Assembly: GCF_020172665.1 (NCBI RefSeq)
Contig: NZ_CP083985.1
Coordinates: forward strand, 2,904,146-2,968,145
Direction of reading: 5' to 3'
Origin: [Mycobacterium] zoologicum
GTDB taxonomy: Bacteria; Actinomycetota; Actinomycetes; Mycobacteriales; Mycobacteriaceae
Length of the DNA stretch: 64,000 nt
Shown here: in pieces, positions 9,536 through 16,128 of the stretch
Layout: each line of letters starts with the position of its first letter
Numbering within the stretch: position 1 is the stretch's first letter
Program-made: the position numbers and the translations under genes
The notes under the pieces: model-generated
Told to the model about the DNA's origin: nothing
Seen by the model: only the letters and a program-made list of their open reading frames with translations
Database searches by the model: none

Positions 9536-10441
9536 ATGGCGAGTACTTCCGGGAGTCCGGGCAGTACGGGCGCGCCGGACGCCGCGACGGCCGACATCGG
9601 GCGACTGCTGCTGCGCTGCCCCGACAGTCACGGCATCATCGCCGCGGTCAGCGCCTTCCTCGCCGAAGCCGGCGGCAACATCATCTCGCTGGACCAGCAT
9701 TCGACCGCCCCCGAAGACGGGACGTTCGTACAGCGGGCGATCTTCCACCTTCCCGGCCTGCCGGCCGCCATCGACGGGCTGCGGGAACGATTCAGCGCCA
9801 CGGTGGCCGACCGCTTCGCGATGGACTACCGCTTCGCCGAGGCGGCCAAACCCAAACGGGTGGCGATCATGGCTTCCCGGACGGATCACTGCCTGCTGGA
9901 TCTGCTGTGGCGCAACCGTCGCGGCGAACTGGAGATGAACGTCGCGATGGTGATCTCCAACCACCCGGACCTGGCCGAGCAGGTCCGCCCGTTCGGGGTG
10001 CCGTTCTTCCACATCCCCGCCACCCGCGACATCCGATCCGAAGCCGAGCAGCGGCAGCTGCAACTGCTCTGCGGCAACGTCGATTTGGTGGTGCTGGCGC
10101 GCTACATGCAGATCATCAGCGGCGAGTTCATCGAGACGCTGGGCTGCCCGCTGATCAACATCCACCACTCCTTCCTGCCCGCATTCATCGGTGCGGCGCC
10201 CTACCAACGGGCGCGGGAACGCGGCGTGAAGCTGATCGGCGCCACCGCGCACTACGTCACCGAGGTGCTCGACGAGGGGCCGATCATCGAACAGGACGTG
10301 GTGCGCGTGGACCACACCCACAGCGTGACCGACCTGATGCGGTTGGGCGCCGACGTCGAGCGGGCCGTGCTGTCCCGGGCGGTGCAGTGGCACTGCCAGG
10401 ACCGGGTGCTGCGGGTCGCAGGCGAAACCGTGGTGTTCTGA
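9536..10441 (+). CDS. purU: Formyltetrahydrofolate deformylase
   Basis: 301 aa. It hydrolyses 10-formyl-THF to formate and THF, balancing one-carbon pools. An N-terminal ACT domain (RCPDSHGIIAAVSAFLAEAG) precedes a formyltransferase-type domain with NIHHSFLPAFIGAAPYQRA (catalytic Asn/His) and GATAHYVTEVLDEGPII (catalytic Asp). The ATG at 9536 follows AAGGGCGG. It corresponds to Rv2964, which in M. tuberculosis lies on the far side of the PDIM/PGL locus from sepIVA. Here only 142 bp separate purU from sepIVA. Confidence 0.96.
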   Translation: MASTSGSPGSTGAPDAATADIGRLLLRCPDSHGIIAAVSAFLAEAGGNIISLDQHSTAPEDGTFVQRAIFHLPGLPAAIDGLRERFSATVADRFAMDYRFAEAAKPKRVAIMASRTDHCLLDLLWRNRRGELEMNVAMVISNHPDLAEQVRPFGVPFFHIPATRDIRSEAEQRQLQLLCGNVDLVVLARYMQIISGEFIETLGCPLINIHHSFLPAFIGAAPYQRARERGVKLIGATAHYVTEVLDEGPIIEQDVVRVDHTHSVTDLMRLGADVERAVLSRAVQWHCQDRVLRVAGETVVF

Positions 10442-10456
10442 ACGGGACTCGCCTTC

Positions 10457-10472
10457 CTTGACACTTGTCAAG
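10457..10472. promoter_or_regulatory. Perfect 16-bp palindrome, probable operator
   Basis: CTTGACACTTGTCAAG: two 7-bp arms around a 2-bp CT centre, just before the GXWXG gene. It has the size and symmetry of TetR-type operators and includes a TTGACA that could serve as a -35 box. Its centre CACTTG is also the centre of the palindrome at 14378-14391. If the first possible start (TTG at 10465) were used, the site would overlap coding sequence, which favours a later start. Confidence 0.6.
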
Positions 10473-10485
10473 TACGGTGATCGAC

Positions 10486-11040
10486 ATGCTCGTTTCGGAT
10501 CTTTTCCCGGCGGTACCGACGACCACCGACGAGGCGCTGGAGATCTTCGACGCCGCCGAGGCGGTCGACCCCGATTTCATGATCGGCACCTGGCACGGCG
10601 CCGAGCTGCCGACCGGACACCCGCTGGACGGGCTACTGGCCGCCACCGGCTGGTGGGGCAAGCAGTTCGTCGACGCCGAGACGGTCCACCCGCTGCTGTT
10701 CCCCACCCGGGACGGGTCCGCGCTGTGGGCGTTGAACCCGGTGCTGGCGTTCAGTGTGCTGGGCATCTCCACGAGGCTTCCGGTGCTCAAGACCCGGTCG
10801 TTCCTCGGGCCGACCAACCTGATGCAGCCGCTGCTGCGGACCCGGACGGCCCGGGCTCGGCTGCGCACCACGCGCTACCGCGGAACCGACAGCGCGACAA
10901 TGGTCTACGACCAGGCGCCGGTCAACGACGTCTTCCGGCGGATCTCCGACGACGCGGTGATCGGGGCGATGGACCTGCGGGGCTCCGACCGGCCGTACTT
11001 CTTCGTGCTCTACCGCGACGACTCACTGAGACTGCTTTAA
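10486..11040 (+). CDS. GXWXG/DUF4334 domain protein
   Basis: About 184 aa. The N-terminal GXWXG module is seen as MIGTWHGAELPTGHPLDGLL. The C-terminal DUF4334 part includes LRTTRYRGTDSATMVYDQAPVNDVF and RPYFFVLYRDD. These two modules normally occur together; the function is unknown, with a small hydrophobic ligand often suggested. I chose the ATG at 10486. GTG 10477 and TTG 10465 are in frame, but the latter falls inside the palindrome. Its end overlaps the carboxyltransferase gene tail to tail by 4 bp. Confidence 0.82.
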   Translation: MLVSDLFPAVPTTTDEALEIFDAAEAVDPDFMIGTWHGAELPTGHPLDGLLAATGWWGKQFVDAETVHPLLFPTRDGSALWALNPVLAFSVLGISTRLPVLKTRSFLGPTNLMQPLLRTRTARARLRTTRYRGTDSATMVYDQAPVNDVFRRISDDAVIGAMDLRGSDRPYFFVLYRDDSLRLL

Positions 11041-13007
11041 CCGATCTCTCCGGACCGGCGCCACGCGCTGCGCTCGGCGGTGAACGCGGCGTGCTGTTGC
11101 CGGCGGAATCCGTCGATGCTCTCGGCATTGCCGTCGAGAAACTTCCGGTAGGCCGGCAGCGAGAACTCACCATCGGTGATGTCGACCGCACCGCGGCCCG
11201 CGGCGGTTTCGGCGCGTAACTCCAGCAGTTCCCCGGCGCTCACCGGGTAGAAGCTGATTCGGTCGAAATAGCGTAATAGCCAAGGGGTTTCGGTATCGAA
11301 CAGGCCGGCGGTGGCGTGCTGGTGGTTCCACACCTGGGTGGTGCGCCCGACGAACTGATAGCCACCCGGTCCTTCGATGCCATAGATGCACAGGTAGGCG
11401 CCGCCGATGCCAACGGCGTTCTCCGGGGTCCAGGTGCGGGCCGGGTTGTACTTGGTCGTCACCAACCGGTGCCGCGGATCCAGCGGGGTGGCCACCGGCG
11501 CGCCGAGATAGATGTCGCCGAGGCCCAGCACCAGGTACTGGGCGCCGAAGACGATGTCGTGCACCTGCGAGATTTCGTCGAGTCCGTTTATGCGCCTGAT
11601 GAATTCGATGTTCGACGGGCACCACGGCGCGTCGGCCCGCACGCCGTACATGTAGCGGCGGATCGCCTCGTGGGTACCGGGGTCGTCCCAGCTCAACGGC
11701 AGGCGCACCGACCGGCTCGGCACCACGAGCTCATCGCACGGCGGCAACGCATCGTCGATCGCGGCCAGTTCCTCGACAACCTCGGCGCACGAGGACCGCT
11801 CGGTGTCGAACTGGATCTGCAGCGAGCGCACCCCGGGCGTCAGTTCGGCCAACCCGGGCAGTCCGCGCTCCCGGACCTGGTCGTAGAGCACCTGGACCCG
11901 TGCCCGCAACGCCAGGTCCAGTGTCATCGGGCCATATTCGAGCAGAATCCCGCCGTCACCGGCTCGGCGCATGGTCACAGCTGTCCCGTCTCGGCCGGTG
12001 TAGCGCGTCAGCACTCCGTCGTCGGCGTCACCGGATTCCGAGACCACCGGCATCGCCGCCCGGCGGCGCGGCCCCAGCGACGCCACCGGCGGGGCATGGC
12101 CGGCCCGGATCGGCACCAGCCGCACGGTGTCGCCCGGTGCGAGCTGACCGAGTTTCCAGCGGTCGCCGCGCACCACCGTCACCGGGCAGACGAACCGGCC
12201 CAGGCTGGGCCCGTCGGGGCCGAGCAGGATCGGAGTGTCACCGGTAAAGTCCAGTGTCCCAACGCAGTACGGGGTGTCGTGGATATTCGACGGGTGCAGG
12301 CCGGCCTCACCGCCGTCCGGGCGGGCCCAGCGCGGTTTGGGTCCGACCAGCCGCACGCCGGTGCGGTCGGAGTTGAAGTGCACGGTGTAGTCGGTGGCGA
12401 ACAGGGTTGTCATATCGGCGCGGGTCAGGAACTCCGGCGCCGCGTGCGGGCCCTCGGCGACTGCCAGCTGCCAGTGGTGGCCGATGCTGGGCCGGCTCTC
12501 GTACGGGGCGCGGGACAGCGCGGGTGCGCCGCCGCCGGCGGCGTTGAGCAGGTCGCCTTCACGCAGCGCTCTCCCCCGATGTCCTCCGAATGCGCCCTGG
12601 GTGAATGTTGCTACGCTGCCCAGGAATTGCGTCTCCGCGATGCCACCGGCGACCAGAACGTAGCAGCGCGTCCCGGGTCCGGGGATGGTGCCGATCTCCA
12701 GCAGCCCGTCGGCGGGTACCCGCACGGAGTGCCACTGCGGCACCGGGACGCCGTCCAGGTGAACCGGTACCGCGGCGCCGGTGACACAGACCCACGCCGG
12801 GCTCGAAAAGCGCAGGGCGGGTCCTGATCGGGTGCATTCCAGCCCGGCCGCGCCCTCGGGGTTGCCGAGTACCTGGTTGCCGACACGGAACGACAGGTCG
12901 TCCATCGGACCCGACGGCGGCACCCCGACATGCCAGTAGCCGATGCGTCCGGGCCAGTCCTGCACCGTGGTGAGCGGCCCCGGGGCGACCACCTCGATGC
13001 CGATCAT
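11037..13007 (-). CDS. Urea/guanidine carboxylase-type carboxyltransferase core (AHS2-AHS1) lacking BC and BCCP domains
   Basis: 656 aa. Residues 1-~300 are an AHS2/KipA-like domain (VQDWPGRIGYWHVGVPPSGP). Residues ~340-610 are an AHS1/KipI-like domain containing PWCPSNIEFIRRINGLDE and TTKYNPARTWTPENAVGIGG, both typical of urea carboxylase rather than 5-oxoprolinase. Full urea or guanidine carboxylases (~1200 aa) are BC-AHS2-AHS1-BCCP. This protein begins exactly at AHS2 and ends after AHS1 with no biotinyl (MKM) domain. It is the third gene of an operon with two DUF1989 proteins (ATGA overlap at 13004-13007). It may use BC/BCCP encoded elsewhere or have a different reaction. Confidence 0.85.
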   Translation of the reverse strand: MIGIEVVAPGPLTTVQDWPGRIGYWHVGVPPSGPMDDLSFRVGNQVLGNPEGAAGLECTRSGPALRFSSPAWVCVTGAAVPVHLDGVPVPQWHSVRVPADGLLEIGTIPGPGTRCYVLVAGGIAETQFLGSVATFTQGAFGGHRGRALREGDLLNAAGGGAPALSRAPYESRPSIGHHWQLAVAEGPHAAPEFLTRADMTTLFATDYTVHFNSDRTGVRLVGPKPRWARPDGGEAGLHPSNIHDTPYCVGTLDFTGDTPILLGPDGPSLGRFVCPVTVVRGDRWKLGQLAPGDTVRLVPIRAGHAPPVASLGPRRRAAMPVVSESGDADDGVLTRYTGRDGTAVTMRRAGDGGILLEYGPMTLDLALRARVQVLYDQVRERGLPGLAELTPGVRSLQIQFDTERSSCAEVVEELAAIDDALPPCDELVVPSRSVRLPLSWDDPGTHEAIRRYMYGVRADAPWCPSNIEFIRRINGLDEISQVHDIVFGAQYLVLGLGDIYLGAPVATPLDPRHRLVTTKYNPARTWTPENAVGIGGAYLCIYGIEGPGGYQFVGRTTQVWNHQHATAGLFDTETPWLLRYFDRISFYPVSAGELLELRAETAAGRGAVDITDGEFSLPAYRKFLDGNAESIDGFRRQQHAAFTAERSAWRRSGEIG

Positions 13008-13609
13008 GGTCGGGTGATCACCGTCCGAACCGGGGTGGGGTCAAAACCGTTGCACGGGTTGTTGATCTGCGGGCAGTTCGACACCAGCACCAAGGTGTCG
13101 GTCTCGGCCCGCAACGTCAGGCTCTTGCCCGGCGCGGAGATCCCGTCGACGATGCCCAGCGTGCCGTCGGCTTCGACCGGGACGTTCATGAACCAATTGA
13201 TGTTGGAGACGATGTCGCGCTTGCCCAGGCCGTGTTTGGAGCCTTCGGCGAGGAAGTTCTCGACGCAGGCGTGCTGGTGGGCGGTGTGGTGGCCGTAGCG
13301 CAGCGTGTTGGACTCCTGCGAGCAGGCTCCGGCGATGGTGTCGTGATTGCCGACGTCGTCGGCGACGACGGTCATCAGCGCGGTGCCGTCGGCGGTACGC
13401 AGTACCGAGCCGGTGGTCAGGAAGATGTTGCGCTGGGCGGCCACGGTGGCCTGGGCACTGTAGCGGCGGGTGTGGTCGGCGGCGTCGTAGAGCAGGCAGT
13501 CCACGGCCTGGTTGCCGTTCAGGTCGATGATCTCCAGCCGGTCACCGGCGTCCACCACCGCCGACCACGGCGCGCGGGCGGGGACCACGTCGTCGGAGAT
13601 GATCACCAT
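13004..13609 (-). CDS. DUF1989 urea amidolyase-associated protein, UAAP2/CgdB type
   Basis: 201 aa from ATG 13609 (MVIISDDVVPARAPWSAVV). The start lies inside the end of the preceding UAAP1 gene (7-bp overlap). DUF1989 signatures visible are GDRLEIIDLNGNQAVDCLLY, HHTAHQHACVENFLAEG and FMNVPVEADG. The cysteine in SNCPQINNPCNGFDPTPV is a characteristic C-terminal element. In guanidine-degrading bacteria a UAAP1/UAAP2 pair (CgdA/CgdB) deiminates carboxyguanidine to allophanate; that is family knowledge. No allophanate hydrolase is present in this window. Confidence 0.85.
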   Translation of the reverse strand: MVIISDDVVPARAPWSAVVDAGDRLEIIDLNGNQAVDCLLYDAADHTRRYSAQATVAAQRNIFLTTGSVLRTADGTALMTVVADDVGNHDTIAGACSQESNTLRYGHHTAHQHACVENFLAEGSKHGLGKRDIVSNINWFMNVPVEADGTLGIVDGISAPGKSLTLRAETDTLVLVSNCPQINNPCNGFDPTPVRTVITRP

Positions 13610-14337
13610 GCCGCCACCACCGCTTCGGTGTTCGCCACGGCGCGCAGGTATTCCGGGTCGTGGTTGGACAACTGCGCCAACTGCTCGGGCGACTTCCACG
13701 CCAGCACGTCCAATGCTGCGGCGGGCGGATCGGGATCAAGGGGGTGCGCGGCATTAGCGATGACCATCAGCACCGGAAGGTGGATCAGCAGGTCGACCAC
13801 CGCGCCCGGGCCGGCCGATCCGGTGAATTCCAGTGCGCCGCTTGCCGGGTCGACGCGCACGCCGCGGAACAGCGACAGCGACGGCGCAACGTCGCGAATG
13901 TCCATGCCGTGTTTGAGCGCACCCAACAGCAGCAGTTGCCGACCGGTGGCATTCGGCCCGCACAGCATGTCGTGGTGGCCCGAGGAATCGGCGATGACGG
14001 TGGCCAGCACCCTGCCCTGATCGGACAGCAGCGGATGCCCGGTGCCCAGGTATGCCTGCCACGGCACCTTCATGGTGTCGGCGACATTCAGCCGCTCCCA
14101 TGACGACTCGGCTCGGTACAGCAGCAGATGCGCGCACGCGCCGCCGTCGACGTCGATCAGCCGGATCCGGCTGCCGCGGGCGAGCACCTTGGTGGCGTAG
14201 CCGTTCGCCGGGATCGACTCGGCCCAGCTCAGCGCCGCCGGGTCAACGCCGTCGGGAGGCTCGGGCATCCGCATGTCGGCCTGGCGGGCCTGGGCGCGGG
14301 CATGCGACCGGGCGCCGCTGGCCGAATCGGTGTTCAC
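13603..14337 (-). CDS. DUF1989 urea amidolyase-associated protein, UAAP1/CgdA type
   Basis: 244 aa with ATG at 14337. The DUF1989 elements are GSRIRLIDVDGGACAHLLLY, NVADTMKVPWQAYLG, SSGHHDMLCG and LFRGVRVDPASGALEF. It is the first gene of the three-gene minus-strand unit and is divergent from a TetR gene with a palindrome between. UAAP1 proteins pair with UAAP2; in characterised systems the heterodimer is carboxyguanidine deiminase. Here the upstream carboxylase would be the truncated 656-aa protein, so the pathway assignment stays tentative. Confidence 0.85.
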   Translation of the reverse strand: MNTDSASGARSHARAQARQADMRMPEPPDGVDPAALSWAESIPANGYATKVLARGSRIRLIDVDGGACAHLLLYRAESSWERLNVADTMKVPWQAYLGTGHPLLSDQGRVLATVIADSSGHHDMLCGPNATGRQLLLLGALKHGMDIRDVAPSLSLFRGVRVDPASGALEFTGSAGPGAVVDLLIHLPVLMVIANAAHPLDPDPPAAALDVLAWKSPEQLAQLSNHDPEYLRAVANTEAVVAAW

Positions 14338-14377
14338 AGGCGTCTCCTCTCGACAGCCAGCACCCTAACATGGTTAC

Positions 14378-14391
14378 CTATCACTTGATAG
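14378..14391. promoter_or_regulatory. Perfect 14-bp palindrome between UAAP1 and TetR genes
   Basis: CTATCACTTGATAG (6-bp arms, CT spacer) in the 73-bp divergent intergenic region. This is a typical place for the operator of the adjacent TetR regulator, allowing it to control both itself and the DUF1989/carboxyltransferase operon. It shares the centre CACTTG and overall form with the palindrome at 10457-10472. Confidence 0.7.
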
Positions 14392-14410
14392 AAATGCCAG
14401 GAGGTGCGCT

Positions 14411-15070
14411 ATGGAGACCGACCGACGTGGGCGGCCCAGGCTGGTCGAATCTCGCCGGCCGGGGCGCAGTGCGCGTGACGAGATCCTCGATGCGGCAGCG
14501 GAGTTGTTCACCACTGTCGGCTACGCCGCCACCTCAACGCGACGCATCGCCGAGAGTGTCGGCATCCGGCAGGCCTCGCTGTATCACCACTTCGCCGCCA
14601 AGGACGACATCCTCGACGCATTGTTGGCCGGCACCGTGGACGCCTCGGTGGAGCTGGCCGCCGAACTGCTCGCCGAAGGCGGGCCCGCCGCTCCCCGGCT
14701 GCATACACTGGTGGTCGCCGACGCCACCCAACTGTGCGGCGGCACTTGGAATCTGGGCACTCTGTATCTGCTGCCGGACCTGCGCGTCGAGCGCTTCGCG
14801 GTGTTCCACCGGTGCCGAGAAGAGCTGCGAAGCCACTACCGCACGCTGGCTTCCGCGGTGATCGCCGAGCACGACGGAGCTGCCGGCGCCGACGACCTAC
14901 CGTTCCGGCTGACCGAGGCCGTGATCAACCGTCGCGCCGACGACGGTGACTGCCCGCCCGACTACCCGTGGACCACCGCCGAGGCCGCGCTGCGGGTGCT
15001 GGGGTGCGCGAAGGGTTTCGCCGGGCTGCGCGCGACGACCGCGGAGCGCCTGGAGCTCCCGCCCGGATAG
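14411..15070 (+). CDS. TetR/AcrR family transcriptional regulator
   Basis: 219 aa. The N-terminal helix-turn-helix is clear: RDEILDAAAELFTTVGYAATS, then IAESVGIRQASLYHHFAAKDDI (residues ~23-70). The C-terminal ligand domain has no recognisable subfamily signature. ATG 14411 follows AGGAGGTG at 14400-14407. Divergence from the DUF1989 operon and the palindrome between them suggest it represses that operon; this is inference from layout. The ligand is unknown. Confidence 0.9.
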   Translation: METDRRGRPRLVESRRPGRSARDEILDAAAELFTTVGYAATSTRRIAESVGIRQASLYHHFAAKDDILDALLAGTVDASVELAAELLAEGGPAAPRLHTLVVADATQLCGGTWNLGTLYLLPDLRVERFAVFHRCREELRSHYRTLASAVIAEHDGAAGADDLPFRLTEAVINRRADDGDCPPDYPWTTAEAALRVLGCAKGFAGLRATTAERLELPPG

Positions 15071-15073
15071 GGC

Positions 15074-15550
15074 CTAGGAGCCCAGCTTGGCAGCCAGCCG
15101 CCGGTTCACCGGCTCGGGCAACAGGTCGGAGACGTCCCCGCCCATCGACGCCACCTCCTTGGCCAGCGACGAGGACACGAACGAATACCGCGGCGCGGTG
15201 GCCACGAAGAACGTGTCCACCCCGGCGATGTGCTTGTTCATCTGCGCCATCTGCAGCTCGTACTCGAAGTCGGTGCCGGTGCGCAGGCCCTTGATGATCG
15301 CGGTCAGTCCCCGCTCCCGGACGAAGTCGACCACCAGGCCGCGGCCGGATTCGGCGCGCACATTGGGCAGGTGCGCGGTGGCCTCACCGATCATCTCCAG
15401 GCGCTCGTCCAGGCTGAACATGCCCTGCTTGGCCGGGTTGATCAGCACCGCGGCCACCACCTCGTCGAACTGGGCGGCCGCACGCTCCAGGATGTCGACG
15501 TGTCCCAGCGTCACCGGGTCGAAGGAACCGGGGCATACCGCGCCACTCAT
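15074..15550 (-). CDS. coaD: Phosphopantetheine adenylyltransferase
   Basis: 158 aa. It catalyses the penultimate step of coenzyme A synthesis (ATP + 4'-phosphopantetheine). The nucleotidyltransferase signature [14 protein letters not shown] holds the T/HxGH motif. The later [19 protein letters not shown] matches the ISSTxxR-like motif. [19 protein letters not shown] is also conserved. It is the Rv2965c position, with rsmD 23 bp upstream on the same strand. Confidence 0.97.
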   Translation of the reverse strand: MSGAVCPGSFDPVTLGHVDILERAAAQFDEVVAAVLINPAKQGMFSLDERLEMIGEATAHLPNVRAESGRGLVVDFVRERGLTAIIKGLRTGTDFEYELQMAQMNKHIAGVDTFFVATAPRYSFVSSSLAKEVASMGGDVSDLLPEPVNRRLAAKLGS

Positions 15551-15573
15551 AGACGACGACGCTAGCAGGACCG

Positions 15574-16128
15574 TCAGCCGAGTTCAGCCAGCTCGAGTCG
15601 GGTGTCGCCGTAGCGCCGTTCCGGCCAGGCCTGCCAGCCGTCGGGCCACCCCACCGCGGGACTCGACGACGCCCGCTCGATCACCACGACGGTGCCCGGC
15701 CCCACCCAGCCGCCCGCCGTCAACAGCCCGGGCAGGGCGTCGATGTCGGCCGCAGCCACTTCGTAGGGCGGATCGGCCAGCACCAGATCCACCGGAGCCG
15801 GTGTCCCGCCGGCCAACACCGCTGCGACGGCACCACGGCGCAGCGTGGCACCGGGCAGTCCCAGTGCGGCGATGTTGCCGGCCAGCACCTCGGCGGCCCG
15901 GCGGTCGGATTCGACGAACAGCGCCGCCGACGCGCCGCGCGACAACGCTTCCAGACCCAGCGCCCCCGAGCCCGCATACAGGTCCAGCACCGTCATCCCG
16001 GTCAGATCCAGGCGGGCGTCGAGCACGTTGAACAACGCCTCGCGGACCCGGTCGGTGGTCGGCCGGGTGCCGCGCGGAGGAACCGCGATGCGCCGCCCAC
16101 CGGCCGCACCGCCGACGATGCGGGTCAG
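15574..16128 (-). CDS. rsmD: 16S rRNA (guanine-966-N2)-methyltransferase RsmD
   Basis: 184 aa. SAM-binding motif [20 protein letters not shown], catalytic DPPY in [10 protein letters not shown], and N-terminal [19 protein letters not shown] with [14 protein letters not shown]. It methylates G966 of 16S rRNA. The family normally starts M-TRI; here the codon before TRI is CTG (16128-16126), overlapping the pyc stop as CTGA. No ATG, GTG or TTG in the family position is available. CTG therefore appears to be the start, in the same 4-bp overlap arrangement used by neighbours. A further upstream start would read through pyc out of frame. Confidence 0.9.
   Translation of the reverse strand: MTRIVGGAAGGRRIAVPPRGTRPTTDRVREALFNVLDARLDLTGMTVLDLYAGSGALGLEALSRGASAALFVESDRRAAEVLAGNIAALGLPGATLRRGAVAAVLAGGTPAPVDLVLADPPYEVAAADIDALPGLLTAGGWVGPGTVVVIERASSSPAVGWPDGWQAWPERRYGDTRLELAELG

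Noticed and set aside
11316..12827. Plus-strand open frame of 503 codons opposite the carboxyltransferase-core gene
   Set aside because: The minus-strand frame has continuous urea-carboxylase motifs; the plus frame has none.
11037..13007. Annotation as 5-oxoprolinase (PxpB/PxpC)
   Set aside because: The AHS2-before-AHS1 order, the WCPSNIEFIRRING block and the DUF1989 neighbours fit urea/guanidine carboxylase. No PxpA (LamB) gene is present.
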